64,000 bases of DNA, taken from positions 36,208,001-36,272,000 of the forward strand of contig CM114271.1 of assembly GCA_050084515.1 (NCBI GenBank). Direction: 5' to 3'. The position numbers were made by a program, and so were the translations under genes. This document shows positions 24,591-36,823 of the stretch, in pieces. How positions within the stretch are numbered: position 1 is the stretch's first letter; the number at the start of each line of letters is the position of its first letter. The DNA comes from Blasia pusilla (taxonomy: Eukaryota; Marchantiophyta; Marchantiopsida; Blasiales). The notes under the pieces are model-generated. The model was not told where the DNA came from. It worked only from the letters and a program-made list of their open reading frames with translations, and did no database searches.

Positions 24591-27500
24591 AATGGATTTC
24601 TTCACCAATATCCACACGAATGGCGTTTTCTTCAGAGTGACGAAGAATGTTCGCAGTTTGGCAATGCGGTGTTCTGGTACGTAAACTCAGCATCCTGAAG
24701 TTACGTCAAACACTCATGCTGTGCTGAGTTGGTTGATGTGGATTAGCAGAGAAGGCCCTTGCACCGTGAATGTTTGACACTGGAGAAAGGATATAATTTA
24801 CTACCCTCACAGTCAAGGAATGTGAGAGGAACTTTGTGCTGCACTGTTGAACGTATTCCTATCTTAAGCTGAAAGTCTTAAAACCATGATTTCATCAGTC
24901 GGTAATTGGCTTCTGTGTTTGGCATAACAATTTTGCGAAGGTTGGTGGCTAACTGAAGATGGCTTCTGTGAACCAGATATTTGCAAGGAAAGCAAGAAAT
25001 TAATCCACACGGTTAAATCACTTCGCGTGTGATTTAGATACTAGCAAGAAAGGCGAGACTTACCATCATTGTGCCAGAGGTCACTTTATACTTGTTCCTA
25101 GTCAGAATCCAGATGTAAAGGTTCAAGTTAACGGACTTTTGGCTGAAAAGTTGCCCAATATCATTATGGATGGAATGCTTGGAAGAATGTCCTGTATGTT
25201 TGTCTACTTGGTTAAATCTCCTGGAGCTTGGTTCATTGGAACAGTCTTAAGTTCATGTCATATTTCCACCATCTGGGAACCCATACGGGGTTACTGTCTG
25301 GCTTGATTTGTAATTCGACACATGGAACAATTCTATCCCAATCAATCCAACAAACCAAACGTCTGAAGTTTACCGAACTTCGTCATTTCACATGACCTGG
25401 ACCAATCTGAAATATGTGAGGTTCATGCCATAAACCTTAAATTTTTAACAAGATCCCATACAAACAGGATGTCTTCCATCTATCTTGCCAGAAACGCCAA
25501 GGGGGAGTTGTTTTAAATGGACTTATCTTCCGGAACTTCGCATTGCGAGACATGAAAGTCATTACCCAGCCACATGGCAGAAACACCTTGCAAAAGGTGC
25601 TGGGAACAGAGAACGGAAAGTCCTTGTGGGGTGCAAAATTTCGGCTACATCCTAGGAAATTCTCAAACGCCCTCAAACACCAGATCATTGAGACACAATG
25701 GCCACATTGTCACTGCAACGTCATCCACCTATTTACTGGACGTTACTGAACCACAAGTTACTTTCAGCCAGGTTTGGCATGGCACAGTCCTCAGCGTTGT
25801 ACAATTTTATTTCATCCCTATGATTTGATCGAGGCCATCACGCGAATTGCACCAGTCTGAATCTCTCCATCTTACGTTACCCTCTCAACATGCTTATGGA
25901 GGGGATTTGACAACCCGTGTCCCATCTCCAACATGTGAAGTGGAGCTCAAGTATTTCGAGGCTCATACAGAATGACGAACAAATCACTACACGCGGGGTC
26001 ACTTGGAGCCGTAGTGGACAAGAAACACAAAATGTGTAGAAGCTGTATCAGCACATTATCAGGGGACATGGCCTTGTGAAAATAAATATAGACCTCAACT
26101 GCATACATGATTCGTATCCTGGAGACACTTGCGCCATAGAAGCTCCTAAACAAAATGGCGGCCCTTCGGAATCCGGATGCCCCCATACACGTTAAAATGA
26201 AGAAAGTGGGTGCATGGGCCCTTGTGTGGGGTACAACAGCAGAAGCCATCCCAGAGGAAAAGTGACAGCTGAAAATGAAACTAGCACAAGACACTGAGCA
26301 TTTTCTTGGCACTCTACTCATGAGTCAGAGATTGGCAGAAGTCTAAACAAAGGAAGCTCTTGCCATCCGAGGCAGGCTCACTTGTACAATATGAAATGGC
26401 CTGGAATCCTTCAACTTGTGCTCCTCTGCACGCTAACATCTGTGGGATAACTTTCTGAGTAGTGAAATGATCAGGACTGAGGAAAATGACATTCGTTGAT
26501 CGGTTGATTCAGACATTCTATTTCTGTACAAAGTGGTTCATGATATCTATGAAGAGCTTTCCAGTTACTCAGACTGTTACGGAGATGATTTCTGCAGAGT
26601 CATAGGATAGTCTGTAAGCACTAGGCAAATGTCGGACACCATATACTAATAGCTGCCTACACTGTCTCGAAAAGCCCACTGCACAGGGATTTCAGTTGCA
26701 GCTATCTTGAATCGAACTTGACATGGGTGAAGTTGTGTGTTATATCTGGACTACTTGAAATTACTACCCTGAAAAGATTGGTTGAAGTTGTGTTCAACTA
26801 AGCAATCTGACTGAGTTGGAATTGTAATTGATCACAATAGATGGACCCTGGCTATGGTTTTGGGGAGACTGGTTTTCCTAAAATATCTAGCTACCTGAAG
26901 GGGGCAGGAAGACCTCTCTCTCCCCCCTGTGCTAGAGTCAGGAAAGCCTTAGACGTTGTCCTGGATATACGGTCCTTTGGTGGCATACCTGCAAGAAACA
27001 CTTGGTTTTATGAGACAAGTTTATTGTTGGAAGTCGTCAGTGCATTCCATCAACTTTCCTTTTACTTGCGTCCAGAAAAGCACAATTGGAGAATAAATTA
27101 TATTTGCAGTTTTTCTTTCCTTAGTATCCCTTCATAAATCAGAAGGCTTATCTTCCTTCTTCTGTTCAGATACTGCATTCTCAATCTGATTGTCCAGAGT
27201 TTCTCTCTCTCTCTTCTCCAGGCAGAGACAAACTTGACTGATCTTCCACAAAGTCAACGTCTTGCTCTGGCTCTCCTACCTCCAGCATCAAAGTCTTCTC
27301 CAGAGCTTATGTATCGGCATACTCAAGAAAATCCATCAGCCCTTCTTCTGTAGTTGTATTCTTCAAGTCCCCCCTCATCCCATCTTTCTTCTCTTGCCCG
27401 GGAATTCCAGCTTGGAAGACTCACGTCCACTGCTTGGCCTATCAAATCTGGAGGTTTCCCTTCAAGCAATCGTTTCGGTCTTGTTATACATTCTTGTTCT

Positions 27501-28350
27501 CAGAGGGAAACTCCAAAGCTCGATAAAACCATTAGTTAGCTTACACATCCAACCAAGCCACTAGCCAGTCTGCAGAAATTGAGGTCTAATAGACCTCATA
27601 GACATCTACACCTGCTCCTTGTGTTCATCACAGAAGTACTTTCAAGTACATCAGAATCGGGCTTTGGCAACTCCAAAATCAACAATGGGCATAAACACAG
27701 CTAAAATTACTCAATCAAGACAGCAATTTCTTCTCTTCAAGGGAAGGCTATATATACCTTTTACACATACAAATTCATGTTATTCTGCAGTCATGACCGC
27801 GCATTTGACAGATCAGAAGCAGATCGATTGGCCAAAAACCTCATGGGAATTGTACAGTAGCAAAGATGGTATGCACAAAAGCTTGAGTACTGACGATTTC
27901 ACATAGCTAATGAACTATTTGTTCATGAACAGCTATTCTCTTTTATTTTCTTTCTTCGATTGTCTGCCACGTGAGCCAAAAGGCGACTTCTTCAATTTAA
28001 GAAATAATCACTTTGTAAGACGGATTATAGCATTCACCTGGGTGTCTTGCAGGCAGTTCCACGGCCTCCAGCACTGCAGTTTACAAACCAACCACTCGTC
28101 ATTAATTCCTGATACTTTCAGACTAAAAGCCATCTAAACTACTCACCTTAAACCAAGGTGTTGGCCACTGGATTCCCTTCTTCCGAGCCTATTTTATGAG
28201 ATGGTCAGTGGCAATGTCGCAGAAAATAGTATGATACTGCTTCCTTGGCTGATGCAAAAAGTCTCGTATCCTTGTACAATCATTGCCATGGGACGGCTGT
28301 AGGAAAGGATTTCTTGCAGGAACTCTGACCAATAGACTTCTGAAACAAGC
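24591..28350. other. Low-repeat region 3' of bS16; possible UTR, non-coding RNA or unrecognised gene
   Basis: Composition resembles the genic islands rather than the transposon tracts. A plus-strand open frame at 26841-27137 (98 aa) and a stretch following a good acceptor-like tract at about 27220 (CTCTCTCTCTTCTCCAG) leading into 27223-27540 could be exons. I recognise no domain, and a stop interrupts the second. The other long frames are on the opposite strand and look accidental. Confidence 0.25.
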
Positions 28351-28567
28351 TTGACAGTGAATGAAGCCAACTCTTACCCGTACAAGGAGTCGTCCTTGAC
28401 GCGTAACAAACAACTATTTTCAACCCCACATGTGTCTACATACAGACCAGTTATTAAGATGAGGTCTATGTCATTTTCCCAGAGAACTTGGAGCTTTGCT
28501 TTTGAAGGTAACTATTGGAGGATGTATGTGACGTGACCGCTCCCGCTTCGGATAGCATGGTTAAGTA

Positions 28568-28627
28568 GAGTTCTAAGCCAACGATGGACTATAACTCTAC
28601 TTATAGTCCATCGTTGGCTTAGAACTC
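28568..28627. repeat. Perfect 27-bp inverted repeat, 6-nt loop
   Basis: Arms 28568-28594 and 28601-28627 are exact reverse complements (arm begins GAGTTCTAAGCCAACGATGG), with loop CTCTAC. As RNA it would form a perfect 27-bp hairpin. Real plant miRNA precursors have mismatches and longer arms, so a recent inverted duplication is more likely. Confidence 0.9.
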
Positions 28628-28639
28628 GACCGCCGTATC

Positions 28640-29860
28640 CAAGAAGGAAGTGTGGTTTTCTGATTGCTGTTGTGCTAGCATTTTTTCGTAATTTCTCTGG
28701 GCATCCATGAAGAAGCATCCATTTGAGATCAGACAGATGGGTCAGGGGTTTTAGACAATTATCGCAAGCGCTGTCAAAGCGGTGATCGAAGGAAGTGGCA
28801 AAGTTGAACGCGTTTAAAAGTAAGAGAATTCCGTCTTTAGAACCGATTAGTGCTCTCGGTCCTCCAATATAGGCCCCTCACATGTGCATCATTCTCTTCA
28901 ATCACGTTGGGTATCTAATTTTTGGGTAAGATTACGTCCTCCTGACTACGACGTGAATTTCTTTCAGTCAGTCCCACACGGAGAGAGCACACACAATCGG
29001 AAAACCGCAACGGTAGCAAAGCGTCTTGAGCTTCTAGTTGTGCGACCTCCATCGACCTTCTTTGCATAAAGAAAAGTCACGATCACGAAAGAGACTTGAA
29101 AGCTTACGACTTTGAATGTTCACGATAAGGCCGCGTTTCGTGTTGTTCATACAATGGCCATATCTTTCCTGCCTGTCCTAGTCATAAGCGAAACCAACCT
29201 GATCTGAAGTTACAGCCCCTGACCTGTCCTCAAATGAAATCTGACCTACCCCCAAAAGACAACTGACTTATGTTTACTCGCATATTATGGAGCACTACAG
29301 TCTACAAGTTCCTGGGAGCTTTTCCTCTTTCATGGTTCTCGAATAGCCGGTTAACACGTTTCAAGGAGAGTTCGAAAATTGGAATAGCCAATCGCTAGGA
29401 GAGAGCTTTTTGATTAAATCGGCAAATGTCTTTTTTTTCGGTATCCATTCCGATCTCTTTCAATTCATTCTGTGTCCACATCATATCTTATCTTGCTGCC
29501 TTAATCCTCCCCTTTCAATACTGCTGTTCACGATTCCATGAATATCGTAAGAAAATTTCAAATTCCTTAGTTACGAAAGGGTGAAGAAAGACTGCATTAG
29601 AGGGTGATGGGGAAACAATCGGAACCATTCGTGACGATAATTTAATTCACACGGATAACGCCCGTAGTAAATTTCACTATCATATGCAACACCTACGTTA
29701 CGTATACGTAGGTGCTGCGTTTTCGTCTTCTGATTCCATTTGTTGGCATTGAACTAGTTACGGCCTTTACAAGTAGGTTTTCATGTGTTCTTGGTAGGGA
29801 CGGCTCCACATACTCATTTTTTTTCCTGGGCAAGCAGGACATCCAACTCTTACCATTCAC
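28640..29860. other. Low-repeat stretch with no recognisable gene
   Basis: No open frame exceeds about 61 codons and none shows a familiar motif. A short palindromic run (CACCTACGT / ACGTAGGTG) occurs near 29688-29713. Confidence 0.3.
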
Positions 29861-29869
29861 CTAATTTTT

Positions 29870-30002
29870 TATTATTATCATATGAGAGTGTGTATCAAAG
29901 AGGTGGACCAGTTGCTCGTGTTTATTATTTTTTTTTCATATGAGAGTGTGGACCGGTTGCCCTTTTCTTTATTACTGCATAGAGGGTGGACCAGCTCCGT
30001 TT
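29870..30002. repeat. Degenerate tandem repeat, about 50-bp unit
   Basis: Three imperfect units share ATTATT...CATATGAGAGTGTG and GTGGACC(A/G)G(T/C)TGC: about 29870-29923, 29924-29970 and 29971-30002 (the last truncated). Confidence 0.6.
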
Positions 30003-30368
30003 GAACTATGATTGTGTTTGTGCATTGTTAGCCCCTAGTTATTTTAGACTCCCGCGCAATGGTTTATTTGCCAGGTGATGTAGGCCTATGGTTGATATGC
30101 TTACCGTCGTGCCAAATGGTCTAGTAAGCACTCGTGTTCATCATTTCATGTTTACATCGCAGGTTCTAGTCAAACTATAATGTCTTTGCAGTCTGTGCAA
30201 AGTGTCAAAGAACATGGGACACGATCTGGTTCCCTCGCTCTATCCTAGGTGATTGTACCGTGGAATGGTATGTTAGTATTCGTTTGATCTATACGAAATG
30301 ATTTAGTGCTTGTTTCTTGTGATCTTCGCTACTTTGTTTGGCGCTTTTGATATGATGTTGTACCATGT

Positions 30369-30415
30369 CTTGTACACCCAGGCTTGTGGCGTCGCCACAA
30401 GCCTGGGTGTACAAG
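30369..30415. repeat. Perfect 47-bp palindrome (23-bp arms, 1-nt spacer)
   Basis: The arm begins CTTGTACACCCAGGCTTGTG at 30369 and ends at 30391. A single T (30392) separates it from its exact reverse complement at 30393-30415. There is no flanking T run or open frame that uses it. Confidence 0.95.
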
Positions 30416-30652
30416 AAACCGACTAGTCGGTTGAAGGTGTTCAAAAAAGATATTCCTTCAAGGTGTCGAACCGGACTTGCTTTTCCGTCTCGTTTCATTT
30501 CTCTTCTACTCTGGAACTCCTAGCTATGTGTGGTGAGTCTTATAGGTAGAGGGATTTCCCACATCATGATAGAGGGTCGGGGGCGCCTCTGATTCTTTAG
30601 GAGGCACCTAGGATTAGCGGATATATGAGCTAGACAAGCGATAGAGTGAGCC

Positions 30653-31099
30653 ATGGTGGAACCAGGTGTGGTGTTGTTGGACAGATGGAGTGGCATGTTC
30701 TACTTAGTTGGTCCTATAGGTATGATGTACCATCCGCCTTGCGTCTTACTTGATTTGGAAGCACAACCCTTGATGTTAGGGAAGGCAATGTGTTTGGCAT
30801 TAGGGTTACAGAAAGGTGACATTAAGCCTTGCCCTCCCATCTCAAAATTTGGACTACATACGTCAATTATGTCAACTTTCTTGGATTACACCAAGGAACG
30901 GGGAGATCCGAGGTTACGAGTAATCTTGGTGGCCATTTTGGATATTTTTTACTGTAGAAAATATTTCCCGGTTGGGTTTCTGGTGGGTTCGAGACAAGTT
31001 TCGGTTGTCTACATGAATGGGATTGCATGTCGAATTTGGCCTGGATACCGCCATAGCCTAAATGGAAGTTGGTGTTGGGTCGTGAAAGACATCAGATGA
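30653..31099 (+). pseudogene. Retroelement aspartic-protease-like remnant
   Basis: A 148-aa open frame reads V-V-L-L-D near the start, then P-P-C-V-L-L-D-L-E-A-Q-P-L-M-L-G-K, then G-L-Q-K-G-D-I-K-P-C-P. This matches the protease-like segment of a retroelement family known from moss predicted proteins, in which the equivalent site is L-D-S-G-A. Here S-G is replaced by L-E, so the catalytic D-[ST]-G triad is lost. A later block (F-P-V-G-F-L-V-G-S-R) corresponds to the end of the fold. No RT or integrase follows. It is a stranded fragment rather than a host gene. Confidence 0.5.
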
Positions 31100-31359
31100 G
31101 ATTTTTATGGCAACGAAGAGTCTCCGAAAGATTTCCAAGAGGTTGTCCCACTCCCGAAAAACCGAGAGGCTAGGATCATAGAATCTTGGAATCTCGGAAT
31201 CTCGGCCGTCCATGTAAAGTTGTAAACTACCGTTACTACCCTAAAGTGCATTTAGAGAAGATGCTATGGGGGGAATCCCGAGAGAGGGGGGCCCAAGGGG
31301 GTTCTAGGGTTGGCGGAGGCTTGGCTGAGATTCGCAGTCAATAAAGTAAGATCCAATCC

Positions 31360-31693
31360 CTCTCTACACCATCTCACACCATAGCTCTCAAAGGTGTGCA
31401 CTCTCTCTCATGTCAAACCAAACTCACTTTCCTAATGAGAGGCTTGGGTTACACTCACAAGGCAAGAGACTATAGCTCCGCCTCCTCATGCCAAGAGGTT
31501 CAACGAGAGAGAATGAGCTCTCAAGCTCTCTCTCCTTGAGGTATACCCCTCCCCTCTTCCAAACTCTCTCCATGGTAACCTATTCTCCCAAGTCACTTCC
31601 TTGGCTCTTGATCTGATATAGGAGGTCAAGGGCCACTTACCAAAAATAAAGTCGATCATATATTCAAAATGGTATTTACCTAAAATAGTTGTA
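31360..31693 (+). repeat. Repeat family B, copy 1
   Basis: Collinear with 53680-54070 on the same strand and with 41500-42000 in inverted orientation. Shared strings include CCTAATGAGAGGCTTGG, ATGCCAAGAGGTTCAAC, TACCCCTCCCCTC and CTCTCTCCATGGTAAC. It ends near TTACCTAAAATAGT. The opposite strand keeps an open frame with R-S-R-A-K-E-V-T-W-E in two copies. It is probably LTR or untranslated retroelement sequence. Confidence 0.65.
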
Positions 31694-31953
31694 AGATTTG
31701 TAGGATATACAAAGGCAAGAGTGTCTTTGCCGGGATGGTGCCATAAATTGTAAGGTGCATATTCCTTTACGAAGGAGGCCAAGCCTTTCTTAAAGTTCAA
31801 AGGTATGTGTAAGTTGATGCTTTCTGTGAATGGACCTATTACTAGAGATCTTTACCAATATGAGAAAAGTTGCAGTGAGTTGTGTTTTCTATAAGTCATG
31901 CCTTGCTCAAAAGGACCCTTGCTAGGGCTCAAGCGTAACCATTCTTTGGATTT

Positions 31954-33520
31954 ATGACTGATGAATCTACTGATATATCCATGACAGGTCATCTGGTATT
32001 CTTTGCAACCTTCATAGAAGATGGTCAAGCACTATGTTGTTTTTTAGGATTGCTTCGTTGTGAGTTTAAGTGTTCTAATGCCTTCTTAGATAGTTTGCTG
32101 GAATTACTAAAAGATAGGGGGTTAGACTTTTCTAGAATGGCAACTTTTGGGTCTAATGGAGCCTCCTCTACGGTAGGGAGCCAAAACGGGATGGCTTCAC
32201 AATTGAAATCCATTCATTCTTTCAGTGCATCGTGTTGCTCATAGGATAAACCTTGCAGCTCTCACAACTGCTAAAGCAAGTAATTGCAAATCCATTTACA
32301 TAGAAATAGATTCCATTCTAAATGCAATAGCAAGATACTTCAAGAGGTCTTCCAAGAGAAAAGTTGTTCTATCTTCTCTGCAAGAGAAAATGAATAACTC
32401 TCAAAGAGACATGAAACGATATCATAAGATCCGCTGGTTGTCATGATGGCAAGCTATAGCCACCTTATGTGATTCAATACAATCTCTTTTAATCTACTTT
32501 AGGGACATTTCACCTTTAGAAGATGATGGGAATGCTGCAAACTTGTATGACAAGTTAAGATCATTCCACATGATCTTTCAATTTTACTTCTTGGCTGGCA
32601 TTCTTTCTATATTGGAAAACTTGAGCAAGATTTTTCAGTAGAAATTTGTTGATGTAAGTACTATTCGTAGCATTGTTCTTTTTTTGAGATTGCTGCTATT
32701 ACTATAAATTTCATGATGGAAACACATGATTTGAATGCATCTACTTTTTCAGAGGATACAAGTTGTCACATTCTACCAGACTTTGGACCTCCAAATGGCT
32801 ATCTGAGACGATTACAATCTGAAATTAGAGGGAGGAAGTTCCATAGTATCGACATGATTAGGGATCGCACACGCGGGGATTTGGGAGCTGCTTTGTTGTT
32901 CCAGAAGAGTTATTATGAGAGTGTTTGTATAGCGCTGCATGCAAGATACATTTAGAGACAATAATCTTATAGATCCAATGAGAATCATGAACCCCTTGCA
33001 CATGCCTTCTAGACAAGTAGGACTCATAAGTTGGGGATGTAAGGGTATAGAAGAGTTTTGTGCACATTTTGGATTTGAGTTACCATTGAAGGGGCATTTG
33101 CAACCTTCTGTCATAAATTTTTCTTTTGTCAAGCAAGAACTCCAATCCTTCAAGTTGATGGCGACAACTGAGTGGAAGCACCGTAATTTCAAGGATCTAT
33201 GGGCAATAGTGAGTTGGAGTCCATCTTTACAATGTAAGTTTGCAAACTTGCTGGTGTTGGCTAATGTTGCAAGGGTTCAACGTGTAAGCACTGCAATTTG
33301 TAAGGGAGCATTCTCAATTCATAACATGATAAAGACCAAGTGTAGGAATGGACTAGGTAGTAAGCTTTTGGATGTTGTTCTCGGAATTTCTTTAGAAGAC
33401 CCTCCTATTGACTATGAGGACATGCTTTCTAAATCTGTAGTTCTCTGTAAAACCTTTGCTAGCTTTAGGTACCTCTATGCTAATCCAAGAAGATATCTTT
33501 GCCCTCAAGTAGAAGCATAA
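31954..33520 (+). pseudogene. hAT-superfamily (ZNF862/DUF4371-like) transposase pseudogene
   Basis: The start reads T-D-E-S-T-D-I-S, the [AV]DE[TS]TD motif holding a catalytic Asp of the hAT RNase H fold. It is followed by L-K-D-R-G-L-D-F-S-R-M-A-T-F-G-S-N-G-A-S. The next frame (32225 onward) has H-R-V-A-H-R-I-N-L-A-A. The last part (32939-33520) carries the C-terminal dimerisation signature V-S-T-A-I-C-K-G-A-F-S followed by K-T-K-C-R-N-G-L-G. Frameshifts near 32220 and 32940, a stop at the W-L-S-* point (32444) and others break it. The BED zinc finger expected upstream is not seen. Confidence 0.75.
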
Positions 33521-33529
33521 GTTGATGTT

Positions 33530-34560
33530 GTTACACTTTCTATTGACTTGTCTTCTTGAAATGATATTTGCACTTTGTCTTAGATTTAGAGCTCCTTCCG
33601 AATACTTGGATGCTTGAGAGCTCCAAGTATTATGAAGGGGCAAAATCCTTGGCTCCCAACTGGTTAGGAGGCATGGCCAGGTTCAACTCCTGAATGTGAT
33701 GTTTGGTTTAGAACATGGAACATTTGCACAACTCTCATCTTGTTTGCAAGCAAGAAGAGAGCGGTCATACAAGAAAAGATTGGAAAACAAGAATAAGGAA
33801 AATAAAATTTTTTATGGTCGGACGGAAACGAAATTTTTTTATCGGTAGTTCTAAAAGCAGCCGGTTATTAGCCGGAGCACTTCTCGGATCGCCGGAAGAA
33901 CCGCATAAAATTAGAAGTTATGCATTTTCATTCGGTGAAAAAAAATTACCCTTATTTTTACTCCTCCTTTTAAATATTTCCAGTCACCACTGTATCGGAT
34001 CTTATAATATCTGGATATTATCTGAACAAGAAAAAAAAACTCCCCTCTCATTCTCGGATTACACTAAGTCAATTCAATGCCACTAATAACCATCTCCATA
34101 CCTAAGTTATGATATTTTGCATACAACTACACATGCTCACAATTCTTCATCTAACCATTCAACGTACCGAATTTTTCTATTAATAGCACATGCCATTAAG
34201 CCAAAAGTCTCGGCTGGTCCGGACAACCAACACCCATAATATTGAATGGCGGGTATGCCACACAGCTCACTTTCACTTTTCGTATGAAATACCTTATTTT
34301 ATAAGTTTTGCAAATTGCCATCCGTCGTCTTTCGGATACTACAATATTTCTATCGGATCTCTACATAGACTGGCCACATATATTAGTTGATTCATATCCA
34401 AATTTATTTCTTTATAGTTATTTTTAGAGGGATTAGAATTCTCGTGTGGCCTCGAGTCCTCGACTTTCGGGAGAAATTCTCTGTACGGAAACATCAAATA
34501 TAAAAGTAATGCTATTTTACGTAATGTTAAATAATGTTTAATTTTCGTTTTCTTTTTTAT
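33530..34560. other. AT-rich stretch after the hAT pseudogene
   Basis: No supportable gene. The segment 33640-33700 has a B-box-like GGTTCAACTCC but no convincing tRNA or SINE structure. Around 33810-34100 the composition becomes strongly A/T-rich. Confidence 0.3.
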
Positions 34561-34569
34561 ACTTCACTT

Positions 34570-34720
34570 TCCTCCGAAGAAAAAAAGATGCACTTCGATA
34601 AAAACGAGTGATGGAAAACCCATCGGAAGTACAAAAGAGAGGACTCAAAGAGTCAAAACATGAAAGAAGGCCACAACAAGACCAGAAGAGGAAGAAGGGG
34701 GCATTCCCGCCGAAGGCTGC
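34570..34720 (-). repeat. Repeat family C, copy 1 (hairpin-bearing element end)
   Basis: On the plus strand it reads GATGGAAAACCCATC, then GGACTCAAAGAGTC, then an AGAAGGGGGCATTCC string. All three occur in the same order in the reverse complement of 52625-52775, and the first also at 40595-40610. Each of the first two strings is itself a small hairpin. Confidence 0.6.
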
Positions 34721-35082
34721 CTCCCTCCCGTGGTAGTGTTCCCGCAGCGCCTATGGTCGCGAGGATTTGCGCGTCGGGAACTGCCCACGAGAAATTCATA
34801 ATGTCAGATTCTCTTGTCCTCCACTAATCTCACCGGTATCTGGTACCTTCGCATGGACACGACGGTCCCAGATTATGCCGGCTGCGTTGTGAACGCTTGT
34901 CAAGAACGAATAATCCGGTTGCGTTGTGAATGCTTGCCATAACTAATCCGATTGCGTTGTTATTGACACTTTGGGGCACATATCCAACGGTTTCCAAGCA
35001 CATCCACGGTACTACATAATGATTGTTCGTTGGACTTCTGTGGAATCGGGTCTCATGGCGTTGAACTGTCCAACGGCAAAGT

Positions 35083-35271
35083 TTAGAGCCCGGCGAAAAT
35101 TAAAGCTGCACCGATAATACAGCCCAGAAAAATCGGTTCATTTAGAAGGAAGTATCCAAAGACTACAGAAAATACAGTCTGCGAAGGAGCGTAGGCAGCG
35201 ACAAGAAGCGGACCGCATTTCTGAGTCGCCCACGTCTGGAGAGTGAAGTTCATTGCTGACGCAATTGCGCC
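35083..35271 (-). pseudogene. WAT1/UMAMIT-type transporter (EamA fold), last-exon fragment
   Basis: Minus-strand exon after an acceptor CACATTTTTCAG. It encodes 62 residues: G-A-I-A-S-A-M-N-F-T-L-Q-T-W, then K-C-G-P-L-L-V-A-A-Y-A-P-S-Q-T-V, then G-Y-F-L-L-N-E-P-I-F-L-G, ending G-A-A-L-I-F-A-G-L-stop. This is the second EamA repeat of plant WAT1-related transporters (plasma membrane or tonoplast carriers of amino acids or auxin), with two hydrophobic helices. The family normally continues about 20-40 residues past G-L, so the stop is early. I could not find upstream exons in 35.3-36.8 kb. It is therefore either a gene fragment or the 3' end of a gene with a long intron broken by rearrangement. 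Confidence 0.6.
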
Positions 35272-36823
35272 CTGAAAAATGTGAAAATGATGTGTCAGAT
35301 TATACCCGAGCGGACTGAATAACCACTACTGCAAGATTTACGGCATCAGCGCGTTCTACTTGCAATTTACTCGGAACAAACAGCACCGCAGCTCAACAGC
35401 GGTGAAGTTCTTCATCGCCCAATGATTCGAATAAGATTGGCCATCCAACAGAGACAGTACTTGCACGCCGCGAAAACTGCCTGGGAACAAAGCGTATCTT
35501 GCGACTGATTCGCCATCCCCAATGAGAACAGCAACAGCCAAAGTTGCTACAGTATTTCCTCGCGGAACGAAATCAGCGGTCGTGCTCGCGTGTGAAACGA
35601 TCCGGAAAGGGAAGGGAATGTAGCCAAGTGATCGAGCGTCACAAAGTCTCGCGGAAGTTCTGGACAAAGTCGGGAGGGCTGCAACTGTATCGGTCAAAAT
35701 TCGGGATTGGGTTGGACACAACGTACGTACGGGGGTGGATGTGGATCTCAGCTCAGATGGCCACGAGATTATCAGGGCTACTTGAATCCGAAGTTCCGAA
35801 CTAGAATGCCGCGCTTACTGTTCGAAGCAATGAGCAACTATTTTCCAAACGACGTTTCAATAGGGACGTCCGAAAGAGGTTTTTTTCTGTTTCGGATGAG
35901 CCCATGGGTTTTACGACGGGTTCAAAAGGTAAGACGTCAGCATGAGAGTCGTTGGTGGTTTTGGCCATCAAGTACTCAACTCGTTTAAAAATGAAAAATC
36001 GATCCTTGAGGAAGTTTTTTAAAATCTTTTCTTTTCGGATGATTTTTTTATTTTGTATTTTGTAAAAATTGTAAAAATCATTATTATGAAACGAGGGCCT
36101 TCGATTTTTACCCTCCCCGATCTTCTTCCCCGAATCGAGTAGAATGGACGGGCTTCTGCCTCATTGAATGGCAAGGGGTGACGATCGCATGGAAGGGTGT
36201 TGATGGATGGCAACGACACCAGACGCTTGAGTGGCGGTCCGTAGTTCGGCTGTGGAGCGGTGCGGTCAGATTGAGAGTCACAGTGAGCTAGATGCATGAA
36301 CCAACAGATCACCATTCGGCTGCTAAGATGGTGCTTCCGTCGCTCCGGTTCTCTCAGCATTGTGGAAGTAGAATGCACATTTGAAAGTTGATTGCCGCGG
36401 GGTTTTCTTTACAGAGGAGTGAAGTCTCTGCCTCAAAGGTAGCTGGAATGACAGCAATGTGAGAACAGTCTGAAGCCATCCTTCTACAACATTTCTTTCC
36501 ATAGCATTTTCCGACGGCCGATGGAAGAAAACGACGAAAGAGGGAGAAATTCAACCGGAGCTCTAATGTGATCATTTTTTCATAGAATTGTACTCGCAAT
36601 CGGGAAACTCGTCTAGTTAGAATCTGATACTTATCTTGCGACTTTGAGGTGTGTATCCTGTTATAAAATGGAACCATTTAAGGTCCAAAAAAGGTCTGAC
36701 ACATGGACATCTCGTCCAAATCTCAGAAACCAAAATCAATTGACGCTGGGATGCCGATGAATTTACATACACGAACATTTCCGCGAGTTTAGAACTCGGC
36801 AGGTGCTTGCTGCTGCGTTTCCT

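Noticed and set aside
25947-26321. 124-aa minus-strand open frame downstream of bS16
   Set aside because: No motif, unusual residue make-up, and no splice or promoter support.
28568-28627. miRNA precursor
   Set aside because: The stem is perfectly paired over 27 bp with a 6-nt loop, which is not typical of plant miRNA precursors. An inverted duplication is simpler.
33645-33700. tRNA or SINE head with GGTTCAACTCC
   Set aside because: B box only. No cloverleaf can be formed, and no second copy is seen.
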